A DNA stretch of 64,000 nucleotides from Pseudomonas cichorii. Its GTDB lineage: Bacteria; Pseudomonadota; Gammaproteobacteria; Pseudomonadales; Pseudomonadaceae. How positions within the stretch are numbered: the stretch's first letter is position 1; each line of letters begins with the position of its first letter. Below the pieces are notes generated by a model that was not told where the DNA came from, made no database searches, and saw only the letters and a program-made list of their open reading frames with translations. Positions 24,830-36,287 of the stretch are shown piece by piece. The position numbers and the translations under genes are program-made. The stretch spans positions 124,001 through 188,000 of the forward strand of contig NZ_CP074349.1 of NCBI RefSeq assembly GCF_018343775.1. Direction: 5' to 3'.

Positions 24830-26005
24830 CTACTTCTGCGCAGGCTCGCCATCCTGAGGCAAGGGCTTGTCCTTGGGCCACAGGAGCCAGATATTGCCCT
24901 TTTGCTTCATGTCCCCGGCCAGATGCCCGGCTGCTTCCCCCGTGCCCCAGAACAGATCGGCGCGCACTTCCCCGGCAATGGCTCCACCGGTGTCCTGAGC
25001 CGCCACTGGCCGAACCAGGCTGCTGCCGTCAGGGCGTGTGGTCGACAGCCAGAGCAGACTGCCCAGTGGAATCACTTTGCGGTCGATGGCCACGCTGTAA
25101 CCGGCGGTCAGCGGCACGTTCAGTGAACCCCTTGGTCCTTCGTTGCTGTCCGGGTTGCGGGTGAAGAACACATAACTGGGGTTGCTGGCCAGCAGCTCGG
25201 GAACCCGCAGCGGGTTGGCCTTGGCCCAGGCGGTAATGGTGCCCATGGTTACGTCTTCTTTCTTCAACTCGCCCTGCTCCACCAGCCAGCGGCCAATGGC
25301 GCGGTAAGGACGACCGTTCTGATCGGCGTATGCCAGGCGCGCTTGCGTACCGTCTGGCAGGTTCACCCGTCCGGAGCCCTGGATCTGCAGGAATTGCAGA
25401 TCCATCGGGTCGGTCAGCCAGGCGATCACGGGCGCATTCAGTCCTTTATCGTTGATGGTCGCGGCGTCGTCATAAGGCTTGAGCACTCGTCCTTCAAGCC
25501 GTCCACGCAGGCGCTTGCCCTTGAGCTCGGGATAGATACTGTCCAGATTGACCACGATCAGATCATCGGGAATGCCATAGACCGGGACCGAAGCCTGAGC
25601 GGTCTGTTTCAGGCTGCCTTGATAGATGGGTTCGTAGTAGCCGGTAATCAGGCCGTCGGCGCTGCCGCTGTCGTTGCGCAGGCTGTAGACCTGCAGATTG
25701 GCATGCAGAAAGGCGCGGATATCCGTCGCGCTGGCATCTGCGGCCAGACTGGCTGCTGCGCTGCAGGTGCCGCCCCAGACCGGATCGGCCTTGAGTCGGG
25801 TGCACGCGCTGCGCCATGAGCCGAAGCCTGCCTGCAAGTCACTGTCAGTAACGGCTGGCAGAGCTTCCCATGTGGCCTTGTTGTAAGAGGTATGAGGTGG
25901 AGTGGTCTTGGTCGGCTTCTCGGAGACATCACATGCAGTAAGCAGCAAGGCCAGCGGTGCAACCAGCGCCAGACCTTTGCGCCATTGTCTGGAAAACAGA
26001 GTCAT
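24830..26005 (-). CDS. mltA: Membrane-bound lytic murein transglycosylase A
   Basis: 391 residues. The signal peptide ends in a lipobox (LLTAC, Cys near 25), so it is a periplasm-facing outer-membrane lipoprotein. The MltA core and 3D domain are recognisable, with the catalytic region AAQDTGGAIAGEVRADLFWG near 330-350. It cleaves the MurNAc-GlcNAc bond to form 1,6-anhydro ends in murein recycling. Free-standing gene; convergent with the toxin. Confidence 0.95.
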   Translation of the reverse strand: MTLFSRQWRKGLALVAPLALLLTACDVSEKPTKTTPPHTSYNKATWEALPAVTDSDLQAGFGSWRSACTRLKADPVWGGTCSAAASLAADASATDIRAFLHANLQVYSLRNDSGSADGLITGYYEPIYQGSLKQTAQASVPVYGIPDDLIVVNLDSIYPELKGKRLRGRLEGRVLKPYDDAATINDKGLNAPVIAWLTDPMDLQFLQIQGSGRVNLPDGTQARLAYADQNGRPYRAIGRWLVEQGELKKEDVTMGTITAWAKANPLRVPELLASNPSYVFFTRNPDSNEGPRGSLNVPLTAGYSVAIDRKVIPLGSLLWLSTTRPDGSSLVRPVAAQDTGGAIAGEVRADLFWGTGEAAGHLAGDMKQKGNIWLLWPKDKPLPQDGEPAQK

Positions 26006-26118
26006 CGGGGGACTTTCCTTCGGGCTGCCCGATGCTTCGGCATGCGGGCAGCGTCATGATCTAAAGGAAGCCATTGTGGCTCAAGTCCGTTTCTGTATCG
26101 AGTTACTCTGTTATTACC

Positions 26119-27432
26119 TTATTTCAATTGATTTGCGAACTGCCCGACTGCTCCGACCACCTGCTTGGCACCTTCCTGAATCTCGACAATCACCGAGCCT
26201 GCTTCGTTGGCCAGCGCCAGGCCCTGTTCTGCCTGCCCTCGACTGTTGGCCATACCGCGCACGGCTTCATCAGCCAGTGTCTGGTTCTGCTGCACCACGC
26301 TGACAATCTCTTCGGTCGCCGCACTGGTTCGGCCTGCCAGTTGCCGGACCTCATCGGCCACGACCGCAAACCCGCGGCCCTGCTCTCCTGCCCTTGCGGC
26401 TTCGATGGCGGCGTTGAGTGCCAGCAGGTTGGTTTGTTGGGCGATACCGCCGATGGTCTGCACGATGGAGCTGATCAGCAGCGATTGCTTGCCCAGCGCC
26501 TCAATGCCCGAGGATGCCGATTGCAGTTCATCGGAGATCCGGTGCATGGTCTGAACGGTGTTCTGAACCACCGTTGCTCCTCGCTGGGCGCTGACGTCGG
26601 TTTGTTGAGAGATCTCAAAGGCGATACTGGCTGCCTTGCTGACCTCTTCTTCACGCAGAACCTGATCCGTCACCACCGTGGCGAACTTCACGACCTTGTA
26701 GAGCTTGCCCTGGGCATCGTGAACCGGGTTATAGGTCGCTTCCAGCCATACCACCCGGCCACTGCTGTCGATGCGTTTGAAGCGGTTGGCGACGAACTCG
26801 CCACGGTTCAGGGTTGCCCAGAACTCTTTGTACTGGCTCGACGAACTCTCTTGCGGGTCGCAAAACATGCTGTGATGTTTGCCCTTGATCTGCCCCAGGT
26901 TGTAACCCATGCCTTTCATGAACTGGTCATTGGCGACCAGTACGTGACCGCCCAGATCGAACTCGATCACGGCAGTAGAGCGCAGCAATGCCTGAATGAA
27001 GGCTGAGTTTTCGGCGGCCGTTTCGATGGTCTGGGTGATGTCCGAGCCGTAGCACTTGATCTCCATCAGCTTGCCGCTGTCATCCAGAATCGGCTGCCAC
27101 ATGGCGCGCAACCATGCCAGGCTGCCGTCCGCCCGCAGAAAGCGATAGTTATCGAAGACCGATTCACCTTTTTGTACCGCCGTCACAAGGTTGCGATAGC
27201 AGTCGAGTTGCTTGACGTAGGCCGGTATCAACTGGTCCATGTTGCGCCCCACCAATTGCTCGGTGGAATAGCCCAGCATCTTGAGGAAGTTGGTGTTGGT
27301 GTGAGTAATGCGATAGTTGGCATCCACCGTGATGGACACCATCTGGGCGTCCATGCCCCTTTGCATCTGTCGGTACATCGATAACTCGGCTTGTTGCGCC
27401 TGTAATTCCTTTTTCAAGCTGGTATTGAACAT
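26119..27432 (-). CDS. Soluble PAS-PAS chemoreceptor (BdlA/Aer-like)
   Basis: 437 residues from the ATG at 27432; an extension to 27642 has no gene-like composition. There is no membrane segment. Two PAS domains at about 20-140 and 140-265 ([30 protein letters not shown]) are each followed by the PAC-type W..A.YNPVHD pattern. A shortened signalling domain follows, with tip [25 protein letters not shown]. Architecture and size match BdlA, which links redox or nutrient state to biofilm dispersal, but orthology is not proven here. Confidence 0.88.
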   Translation of the reverse strand: MFNTSLKKELQAQQAELSMYRQMQRGMDAQMVSITVDANYRITHTNTNFLKMLGYSTEQLVGRNMDQLIPAYVKQLDCYRNLVTAVQKGESVFDNYRFLRADGSLAWLRAMWQPILDDSGKLMEIKCYGSDITQTIETAAENSAFIQALLRSTAVIEFDLGGHVLVANDQFMKGMGYNLGQIKGKHHSMFCDPQESSSSQYKEFWATLNRGEFVANRFKRIDSSGRVVWLEATYNPVHDAQGKLYKVVKFATVVTDQVLREEEVSKAASIAFEISQQTDVSAQRGATVVQNTVQTMHRISDELQSASSGIEALGKQSLLISSIVQTIGGIAQQTNLLALNAAIEAARAGEQGRGFAVVADEVRQLAGRTSAATEEIVSVVQQNQTLADEAVRGMANSRGQAEQGLALANEAGSVIVEIQEGAKQVVGAVGQFANQLK

Positions 27433-27682
27433 GGGCGACACCAGAGTAGTGGATTTCAGTGCTATCGAATCCAAGCGTAGAAGGCTTAATGCCCTTCGTC
27501 TAATGAGCGGACGGCGGTATGGGAAAAATGCATGTGCTGAACTTAGATAGCGAAAAAACCTCTGATACTGACCCGCGAAGCCCATTGCAGGACAAAGCTG
27601 GAGACTCGGGCTAGCCTGCTGGCAGCAAAGTCTGTCTTTCACACTCCATTACTTGCCAAAAGTCTCTGAGGAAGCCCCCAAG

Positions 27683-28639
27683 ATGCAGCGCATCCTGATT
27701 ACCGGCGCCAACGGTTTCGTTGGGAAGATTTTATGCGAGACCCTGCAAGACGCCGGGCATCATGTCATTGCCCTGGTGGGAAACACCTCGCCCGCACCCT
27801 CCCATGCCGATCAGCTCCTGCAATGCGATATTCGCAATGTCGAGGCTCTGGAACAGGCAATTGCCGAAGCCGATCCTACCCATGTGGTGCATTTGGCGGC
27901 CATTACCCATGTGCCGACCAGCTTCAAGGAGCCTCTGCTGACCTGGCAAACCAACGTCATGGGCAGCGTCAACCTGCTCCAGGCCTTGCAGAACAAGGCA
28001 CCCAGGGCGTTCGTGCTGTTCGTCAGCTCTTCGGAGGTCTACGGCGGCAGCTTCAAACAGGCGATTCCCCTGAAGGAAAGCAGCCCTTGCCAGCCGCTCA
28101 ACCCTTACGCCGCCAGCAAACTGGCTGCCGAAGCGGCAGTGCATGAATACTTCCGGCAAGGCCAGCCGGGTATCGTCGTGCGTCCTTTCAATCATATTGG
28201 CGCACAGCAATCGCCCGACTTTGCTACAGCGTCCTTTGCCCGGCAGATTGCACTTGTCGAGGCTGGCGAACAGCCGCCGTTATTGAAGGTGGGAAATCTG
28301 CAGGCCGAGCGCGACTTTCTTGATGTGCGTGATGTCTGCAATGCCTACGTCGCGTTACTGCAATTGGCCGACAGGGACGGTGACTATCCGCGCTGTTTCA
28401 ATATTTGCAGCGGCCAACCGCGCAAGATCCAGACGATGCTCGACATGCTCCTGGCAATGAGCTCGAAAGTTATCGAAGTGGGTGAAGACCCGCAGCGGAT
28501 GCGTCCTTCGGATATTCCCAGCGCCGTCGGCGATAACTCTGCGATCCTCAATGCCATCGGTTGGCAACCCGGTATCGACCTGAAGGAAACCCTCGCCGCG
28601 CTGCTGGATTACTGGCGTGCCGAGGTAAAGGTTCGCTGA
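27683..28639 (+). CDS. rmd: GDP-6-deoxy-4-keto-D-mannose reductase
   Basis: 318 residues from the ATG at 27683 (GAGGAAG upstream); a TTG extension is less likely. NAD(P) site ILITGANGFVGKIL at the start, catalytic SSSEVYGG and YAASK. It converts GDP-4-keto-6-deoxy-mannose to GDP-D-rhamnose, the donor for D-rhamnan O-polysaccharides. It is convergent with gmd, which makes its substrate. The closest alternative in the superfamily is another 4-keto sugar reductase; pairing with gmd supports Rmd. Confidence 0.88.
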   Translation: MQRILITGANGFVGKILCETLQDAGHHVIALVGNTSPAPSHADQLLQCDIRNVEALEQAIAEADPTHVVHLAAITHVPTSFKEPLLTWQTNVMGSVNLLQALQNKAPRAFVLFVSSSEVYGGSFKQAIPLKESSPCQPLNPYAASKLAAEAAVHEYFRQGQPGIVVRPFNHIGAQQSPDFATASFARQIALVEAGEQPPLLKVGNLQAERDFLDVRDVCNAYVALLQLADRDGDYPRCFNICSGQPRKIQTMLDMLLAMSSKVIEVGEDPQRMRPSDIPSAVGDNSAILNAIGWQPGIDLKETLAALLDYWRAEVKVR

Positions 28640-28647
28640 GGAGTCAG

Positions 28648-28675
28648 CCCCCGAATGCCAAGGCACTCAGGGGCG
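28648..28675. terminator. Possible bidirectional terminator between rmd and gmd
   Basis: GCCCCCGAATGCC pairs with GGCACTCAGGGGC at 11 of 13 positions across a two-base gap. There is no clear T tract, so this is a weak call between convergent genes. Confidence 0.45.
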
Positions 28676-28685
28676 TCAGGATCGA

Positions 28686-29825
<1,140 letters not shown>

Positions 29826-29905
29826 TTAGCCAAACTGAAGTCACTACTATAGATCGGAATTGGAACTGCACGCGGGCGCAGTGGAGTATCCAGTTATTAC
29901 GCACA

Positions 29906-29941
29906 AGAAAAATGCCCGTACCTTGCGATACGGGCATTTTC
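29906..29941. terminator. Bidirectional rho-independent terminator downstream of crc
   Basis: ATGCCCGTA pairs with TACGGGCAT around a short loop, flanked by AAGAAAA on the left and TTTTC on the right. It lies 49 bases past the crc stop and reads well in that direction. Confidence 0.85.
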
Positions 29942-29989
29942 TCTATCGACCTGCAACGGCCCGGTTTTCATGGGGACCGGGTGGCCGGA

Positions 29990-30769
29990 TCAGATCGTCA
30001 GGGTCCAGTCGTAGTCCACGATCAGCGGCGCATGCTGCGAGAAGCGTGGCTGACGCGGCAAGCGGGCACTGCGCACGAAACGACGCAGGCCCGGTGTCAG
30101 GATCTGATAGTCGAAGCGCCAGCCCAGATTCAGCATCTCGGCCTGTTCGCTGTCGGGCCACCAGCTGTACTGATCGCCTTCGCGGTTGACTTCGCGCAGG
30201 GCATCGACATAACCCATGGTGCCGACAATCTCGTCCATCCAGGCGCGTTCCGGCGCCAGGAAACCAGGAGATTGCTGGCTGTCACGCCAGTTCTTGATGT
30301 CGAGCTTCTGCTGCGCCACATAGAACGAGCCACAGTAGATGTATTCGCGACGCTTGCGGCGTTGCTTGTCCATGTACTTGGCGAAGTCGTCCATGAGCTT
30401 GAATTTCTGATTCAAGTCTTCGTCCCCGTTCATTCCCGACGGGAAAAGCAGGGTTGCAATACTGACTTTATCGAAATCTGCTTGCAGGTAACGCCCGTAG
30501 CGGTCGGCTGTTTCAAAGCCCAGGCCGCTGATTACCGCCTTCGGTTGCAACCGCGAATACAGCGCCACGCCACCCTGGGCAGGAACTTCGGCTTCGCAGG
30601 CATAGAGGAAGTAGCCATCCAGCTGAAAAGCCGGATCATCCAGTTCAAAGGTGGAGGCGCGGGTGTCCTGTAGACAGATGACGTCGGCATTCTGCGCTTG
30701 CAGCCAACTGAGCAAACCACGCTCGACTGCCGCCTGAATGCCATTTACGTTCACACTGATGATCCGCAT
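29990..30769 (-). CDS. crc: Catabolite repression control protein Crc
   Basis: 259 residues from the ATG at 30769, the normal Crc length. It has the endonuclease/exonuclease/phosphatase fold (MRIISVNVNGIQAAV; GWRFDYQILTPG) but lacks the nuclease Asp-x-Asn: the place reads CGSFYV. Crc acts with Hfq to block translation of catabolic mRNAs carrying A-rich sites when preferred carbon is present. It is divergent from pyrE, the arrangement I recall in other pseudomonads. It may therefore regulate catabolic genes in this window, such as those for uronates and polyamines. Confidence 0.95.
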   Translation of the reverse strand: MRIISVNVNGIQAAVERGLLSWLQAQNADVICLQDTRASTFELDDPAFQLDGYFLYACEAEVPAQGGVALYSRLQPKAVISGLGFETADRYGRYLQADFDKVSIATLLFPSGMNGDEDLNQKFKLMDDFAKYMDKQRRKRREYIYCGSFYVAQQKLDIKNWRDSQQSPGFLAPERAWMDEIVGTMGYVDALREVNREGDQYSWWPDSEQAEMLNLGWRFDYQILTPGLRRFVRSARLPRQPRFSQHAPLIVDYDWTLTI

Positions 30770-30851
30770 AAATGGCCCCAAAAATCACGTGCGTGTATGA
30801 TACCCGAGCTCTACCTATTTAGCTAAATCCGTGGTATTCGGGGCTTTTTTC

Positions 30852-31493
30852 ATGCAGGCGTATCAACGCGATTTCATTCGTTTTGCCATCGATCGCGGCG
30901 TTTTGCGCTTCGGTGAGTTCACTCTCAAGTCCGGGCGCACCAGTCCGTATTTCTTCAATGCCGGTCTGTTCAACAGCGGTTCGGCCCTGTCTCAGCTGGG
31001 GCGTTTCTACGCTGCGGCGGTGGTCGACAGTGGCATTTCCTTCGATGTCCTGTTCGGGCCAGCCTACAAGGGGATTCCCCTGGCAGCCGCGACAGCCGTG
31101 GCTTTGGCTGAACATCATGGGCTGGATCTGCCATGGTGCTTCAACCGCAAAGAGGCCAAGGCGCATGGCGAAGGCGGCAGTCTGGTGGGCGCTCCGTTGA
31201 CCGGCAATGTGCTGATCATCGACGACGTCATCACCGCCGGCACCGCGATTCGCGAGGTCATGCAGATCATCAAGGGCCAGGACGCGACAGCGGCCGGTGT
31301 CCTGATCGCGCTCAACCGCCAGGAACGCGGCAATGGCGAGCTTTCGGCCATTCAGGAAGTCGAGCGTGACTTTGGAATTCCGGTGGTGAGCATCGTGTCC
31401 CTGAATCAGGTTCTACAATTCCTTGCAGACGATCCTCAACTCAAGCAGCACTTGCCTGCAGTTGAAGCCTACAGGGCGCAATACGGGATCTGA
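30852..31493 (+). CDS. pyrE: Orotate phosphoribosyltransferase
   Basis: 213 residues from the ATG at 30852; a GTG at 30831 is in frame but gives a non-family N-terminus. The PRPP loop is [14 protein letters not shown] near residues 118-131, and [14 protein letters not shown] is present near 20. It makes OMP from orotate and PRPP in pyrimidine synthesis. Confidence 0.96.
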   Translation: MQAYQRDFIRFAIDRGVLRFGEFTLKSGRTSPYFFNAGLFNSGSALSQLGRFYAAAVVDSGISFDVLFGPAYKGIPLAAATAVALAEHHGLDLPWCFNRKEAKAHGEGGSLVGAPLTGNVLIIDDVITAGTAIREVMQIIKGQDATAAGVLIALNRQERGNGELSAIQEVERDFGIPVVSIVSLNQVLQFLADDPQLKQHLPAVEAYRAQYGI

Positions 31494-31505
31494 CAAGGGG
31501 AGTGT

Positions 31506-32123
31506 ATGGCTGTCGCTCGCATCGACATGCGTCTGCTGAATGTTCTGGCGCTGTGGCTGTCACTGGGTGTTTTTGCGCCCGTGACGGCTCATGCTGCCGA
31601 TCCTGACGCACTGTTCTATCGCTACATCGACAGCCGTGGTGTGACCGTCCTGGATCGCCAGGGCGTACCGCCGGAATATGTCGCCAAGGGTTACGAAGTG
31701 CTCAATGCCCGAGGGCGGGTGGTACAGACCGTACCTCCCGCGCCGACTGCCGAAGAAGTCCGCAAGGCGGCAGCCGACAAGCTCCAGGCCAATGCCGATG
31801 CGCAGTTGCTGAGTCTCTACAGCAGCGTCGAAGAGGTGGATCGCGTCAAGGCTCGCAGGCTGGCCGAGCTGGATGCCTTGATCGGCGTGGCCCAGGGCAA
31901 CATCCAAGGGCTTAACGCCCAGCAACGCAACATGCAAAGCCAGGCCGCTGACCTGGAGCGCGCCGGCCGTCCGATTCCCCAGGCCCTCATCGATCAGTTG
32001 AACGACGTGCAGGACCAGCAACAGCGAATCCAGGCCGATATCACCCGCTACCAGACCTCCCGCGTACAGGCCGAGGCAAGCTTTGCCGAAGACCGGGCGA
32101 GGGTGGAGAAGTTGCTCAGGTAA
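31506..32123 (+). CDS. DUF4124-domain exported protein
   Basis: 205 residues with a signal peptide (LLNVLALWLSLGVFAPVTAHAAD). A short DUF4124-like beta segment follows (YRYIDSRGVTVLDRQGVPPEYVAKGYEVLNARGRVV, in two parts around residues 38-72). The rest is a long Gln/Ala/Glu-rich helix that could form a coiled coil. Periplasmic or envelope-associated; function unknown. It follows pyrE by 12 bases and may be co-transcribed. Confidence 0.8.
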   Translation: MAVARIDMRLLNVLALWLSLGVFAPVTAHAADPDALFYRYIDSRGVTVLDRQGVPPEYVAKGYEVLNARGRVVQTVPPAPTAEEVRKAAADKLQANADAQLLSLYSSVEEVDRVKARRLAELDALIGVAQGNIQGLNAQQRNMQSQAADLERAGRPIPQALIDQLNDVQDQQQRIQADITRYQTSRVQAEASFAEDRARVEKLLR

Positions 32124-32132
32124 TGTGGCGTC

Positions 32133-32190
32133 TTCGCGAATGAATTCGCTTACGGCTGTGGGAGGCGGCTTGCCGGCGCAGGGACCACGA
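32133..32190. repeat. REP-like element, copy 3 (hybrid arms)
   Basis: The left arm TTCGCGAATGAATTCGCT is standard. The right part (GTGGGAGGCGGCTTGCCGG) belongs to a different REP sequence type known in pseudomonads and cannot pair with the left arm. It lies between convergent genes. Confidence 0.75.
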
Positions 32191-32213
32191 AGCACCGAAT
32201 TCATGACACCTCT

Positions 32214-32247
32214 AAAAAAGCCCCGCCAACACAAGCTGGCAGGGCTT
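32214..32247 (-). terminator. Terminator of argB
   Basis: Read on the minus strand, a GCCCTGCCA / TGGCGGGGC stem is followed by a run of six Ts. It lies about 20 bases after the argB stop. Confidence 0.85.
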
Positions 32248-32263
32248 TGGGCGCTTATCGCAA

Positions 32264-33169
<906 letters not shown>

Positions 33170-33198
33170 TCAGGGCTCCAGTCAACAGGAAAAAACAA

Positions 33199-35769
33199 TC
33201 AGAACGGAAGTTTGAGATCCGGTGCAACTTTATTGATCTCGGCGTGGAAAACATCCTTGATACGCTGCAATTCGGCTTCGGTTTCAGCCTCGAAGCGCAA
33301 TACCAGCACTGGCGTAGTATTGGAAGCACGTACCAGGCCCCAGCCGTTCGGATAGTCCACGCGCACACCGTCGATGCTGGTCAGTTTAGCGTCGCCCCAC
33401 TGGGCGTCTTTCTCAAGGGCCTCAATGATGCTGAACTTGGTGACATCGGTCACCTTAATGTTGATCTCAGGCGTCGAAATGTCGTTCGGGAAGGTCTCGA
33501 ACAGGTCTTCGGCGCTCTGGGATTCCTGGCTGAGGATTTCCAGCAGGCGCGCAGCGCTGTAGATACCGTCGTCGAAACCGAACCAGCGTTCCTTGAAGAA
33601 GATATGGCCGCTCATCTCGCCGGCGAGCAGCGCACCGCTCTTTTTCATCTCTTTCTTGATCAGGGAGTGGCCGGTTTTCCACATGACCGGACGACCACCG
33701 TGCTCGCTGATCAGCGGTGTCAGGCGGCGGGTGCATTTCACGTCGAAAATGATATCGGCACCCGGATTACGCTTCAGCACGTCCAGGGCAAAGAGCATCA
33801 GCAGGCGGTCGGGGTAGACCACATTGCCTTTGTTGGTCACCACGCCGACGCGGTCACCGTCGCCATCGAAGGCCAGGCCCAGGTCTGCGCCGGTTTCCTT
33901 GACCTTGGCGATGAGGTCTTCGAGGTTTTCCAGCTTGCCCGGATCCGGGTGGTGGTTGGGGAAGTTGCCGTCGACTTCCTCGAACAGGGAAATCACTTCA
34001 CAACCCAGGGCTTCGATCAGTTGCGGGGCGATGACACCTGCAGCGCCGTTGCCGCAGTCGACCACGACTTTCAGCTTGCGGGCCATCACGATGTCGTTCT
34101 TGATCTGCTGGAAGTAGCGATCAAGGATGTCGACCTTGGTGATGCTGCCTTTCTGGGAAGTCAGGTTGTTGGTCTTGATGCGCTCATGCAGCGCCTGGAT
34201 CTGCTCGTTGGCCAGGGTGTCGCCAGCGATGACGATCTTGAAACCGTTGTAGTCCTTGGGGTTGTGGCTACCGGTCAGCATGACGCCGGTCTTGCCAGCC
34301 AGCACATTGGCCGCATAGTAAAGCGCAGGGGTCGGCACGAGGCCTACATCGCTGACGTGGCAGCCGCTGTCGTGCAGGCCTTGAATCAGCTGTTGCACCA
34401 GTTCAGGACCGGAAAGGCGTCCGTCGCGCCCAACGCTGACGTTCGGTTCGTTCTGGGCCAGGCTTTCAGAGCCGATGGCCCGGCCGATCCAGTAAGCCGT
34501 TTCAGCATTGAGGGTATCCCCGACCACGCCGCGGATGTCATAGGCGCGGAAGATGTTGTCGGGAAGAGTTGGTGCCGTGGATTCTTGACTGCTCATAACT
34601 GGGGGATGCTCCGATCTCAGGAAGTCCTGGTTTTCGTCGAGAAGGTCGATATCAAGAATATCGGTATCTTGAAACAGCGGATCGGTCCATTGGGTGTCAG
34701 GTGCCGCGAATGGGGTCGAAACACTGTTTCTCGCACTGTTTGCGGTGTCCGCTTCCTCGCTCGCGACCAGATGTTGTGGGCCGCGAGGCGAAAAGCGTGC
34801 AAGGGTCTGAGCCAGGCTGTTGAGTGCTTCAAGGCTCAAACCGAAGGGTTTGACGGCTTTTCCGTCAGAGAGTTCTTGAAGCAACTGATTCAGTTGCCGG
34901 GCATCCTCGCCAATGCGCCGTTGCAGAGCCCTTTCATTAAAGTGCAGACCCAGTAATGCGCCAGTCAGAGCAATGATCGCCGCCAGTAGCAGGAGCAGCA
35001 GGGAAGGTGAAGCCGTCAGTGATGAGCCAGGGGTGAATTCGAGTTTCCAGTTGGCATGGCCGGTATCGAAACTTGTTGCCTTGCCGCCACCGGCGTCCCC
35101 GCGTTGCAGGAAGACCTGCTCCTGGCCGGTGCCGAATTGCTGGCTCAGGACGACTTTTCCGGCATCGGTAGGCATGGCGGGCAATGCGTTGATCAGGCGT
35201 TGCGGGTCGAACGCCAGCAGCAGGGTGCCAAGGACCGGTTGCGTCGGATCGGCCCGCACCGGCGCGGCGCTATAGATCACCCAGCGTTCGCCGAGTTTGC
35301 GGGCTTCGGGCGGTGCGACCTGGCCCTGGGCGGCGTCGTTCAGCATGTCCAGGGTCGCAAAGCTTACTGGCAGTGAGCCTTGCGGATCCACGTCATTCAG
35401 GCCCTTCGGGTCGATTCGGGCACCGATCAGGCCATCCCACTTGAGTTGCTGTTGCAGTGCCGCCAGTGCAGCGGTGTCCTTGTTTTGCAAGGCTTGTACG
35501 AGTGCGGCACCGGAGGCGGCGGCCTGGGTGTCGGCGCTCATCTGCTTGAGAGCCTGATCCACGGCCGAGGCCTGGCTGCTTCCCCAGGCTTGGGTAAGCG
35601 GGCTCTGCTGCTGGGGATTGCTCGACAGCGCCAGCCCTACCAGCACCGTTGCGCACAGCAGGCCGACGAGGGCAGGGATGAGGCCGGGAAGCAGGCCTTG
35701 CAGGCTGGCAGCCGGAAGCGGGTTGGCGGCGGTTACCGATTGCTTTGACACGTTTTGACTGCCTTTCAC
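33199..35769 (-). CDS. algC: Membrane-anchored phosphomannomutase/phosphoglucomutase (long AlgC)
   Basis: 856 residues starting at a GTG with AGGAGAGG six bases upstream. The last 465 residues, from internal Met392 (ATG at 34596), match AlgC: phospho-Ser loop VMLTGSHNP, metal loop LAFDGDGDRVG and sugar loop GEMSGH. AlgC interconverts mannose-6-P/mannose-1-P and glucose-6-P/glucose-1-P for alginate, LPS and rhamnose. The first 390 residues add TM1 (about 27-49), a periplasmic segment of about 200 residues, TM2 (about 253-276) and a cytosolic linker: a receptor-like layout. Whether a free 465-residue form is also made is open, since no good ribosome site precedes Met392. Confidence 0.93.
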   Translation of the reverse strand: MKGSQNVSKQSVTAANPLPAASLQGLLPGLIPALVGLLCATVLVGLALSSNPQQQSPLTQAWGSSQASAVDQALKQMSADTQAAASGAALVQALQNKDTAALAALQQQLKWDGLIGARIDPKGLNDVDPQGSLPVSFATLDMLNDAAQGQVAPPEARKLGERWVIYSAAPVRADPTQPVLGTLLLAFDPQRLINALPAMPTDAGKVVLSQQFGTGQEQVFLQRGDAGGGKATSFDTGHANWKLEFTPGSSLTASPSLLLLLLAAIIALTGALLGLHFNERALQRRIGEDARQLNQLLQELSDGKAVKPFGLSLEALNSLAQTLARFSPRGPQHLVASEEADTANSARNSVSTPFAAPDTQWTDPLFQDTDILDIDLLDENQDFLRSEHPPVMSSQESTAPTLPDNIFRAYDIRGVVGDTLNAETAYWIGRAIGSESLAQNEPNVSVGRDGRLSGPELVQQLIQGLHDSGCHVSDVGLVPTPALYYAANVLAGKTGVMLTGSHNPKDYNGFKIVIAGDTLANEQIQALHERIKTNNLTSQKGSITKVDILDRYFQQIKNDIVMARKLKVVVDCGNGAAGVIAPQLIEALGCEVISLFEEVDGNFPNHHPDPGKLENLEDLIAKVKETGADLGLAFDGDGDRVGVVTNKGNVVYPDRLLMLFALDVLKRNPGADIIFDVKCTRRLTPLISEHGGRPVMWKTGHSLIKKEMKKSGALLAGEMSGHIFFKERWFGFDDGIYSAARLLEILSQESQSAEDLFETFPNDISTPEINIKVTDVTKFSIIEALEKDAQWGDAKLTSIDGVRVDYPNGWGLVRASNTTPVLVLRFEAETEAELQRIKDVFHAEINKVAPDLKLPF

Positions 35770-35825
35770 CCGACCTCTCCTGCGATTCGTCCTGAAACGG
35801 GATGATCTTCCTGAACAGCGAGCGA

Positions 35826-36281
35826 TCAGTGGCTGCCGGAGTGACCGAAGCCACCAGCGCCACGCTGGCTTTCATCGAACTCTTCGACCAGCTCGAAGCG
35901 GGCCTGAACCACCGGTACCAGCACCAGTTGAGCGATGCGTTCGCCGATGGAGATCTTGAATGCCGTCTGCCCGCGGTTCCAGCAGGAGACCATCAGTTCG
36001 CCCTGGTAATCGGAGTCGATCAGGCCGACCAGATTGCCCAGCACGATGCCGTGTTTGTGACCCAGGCCCGAGCGCGGCAGGATCATGGCTGCCAGGCCCG
36101 GATCACCGATGTAGATCGACAGGCCGGTAGGGATCAGCAGCGTCTGGCCTGGTTCCAGAAGGGTGTCTTCCTTGAGCATGGCGCGCAGGTCAAGGCCGGC
36201 CGAGCCTTCTGTGGCGTAGGCTGGGAGCGGGAATTCGTTGCCGATGCGAGGGTCGAGGATCTTGGCTTGTAGAGCGTGCAT
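35826..36281 (-). CDS. dut: dUTP diphosphatase
   Basis: 151 residues, standard for the trimeric enzyme. All motifs are present: [31 protein letters not shown], and the C-terminal [10 protein letters not shown] that closes over the active site. It hydrolyses dUTP to dUMP, preventing uracil incorporation and feeding dTMP synthesis. Seven bases after coaBC on the same strand. Confidence 0.97.
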   Translation of the reverse strand: MHALQAKILDPRIGNEFPLPAYATEGSAGLDLRAMLKEDTLLEPGQTLLIPTGLSIYIGDPGLAAMILPRSGLGHKHGIVLGNLVGLIDSDYQGELMVSCWNRGQTAFKISIGERIAQLVLVPVVQARFELVEEFDESQRGAGGFGHSGSH

Positions 36282-36287
36282 TCGTAG

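Noticed and set aside
34596..34610. Treating AlgC as only the 465-residue enzyme and the upstream frame as separate
   Set aside because: The frame is continuous with no stop, the upstream start has a strong ribosome site, and the internal ATG lacks one.
33244..34956. 570-codon plus-strand frame opposite algC
   Set aside because: No recognisable domain; arises from codon bias of algC.
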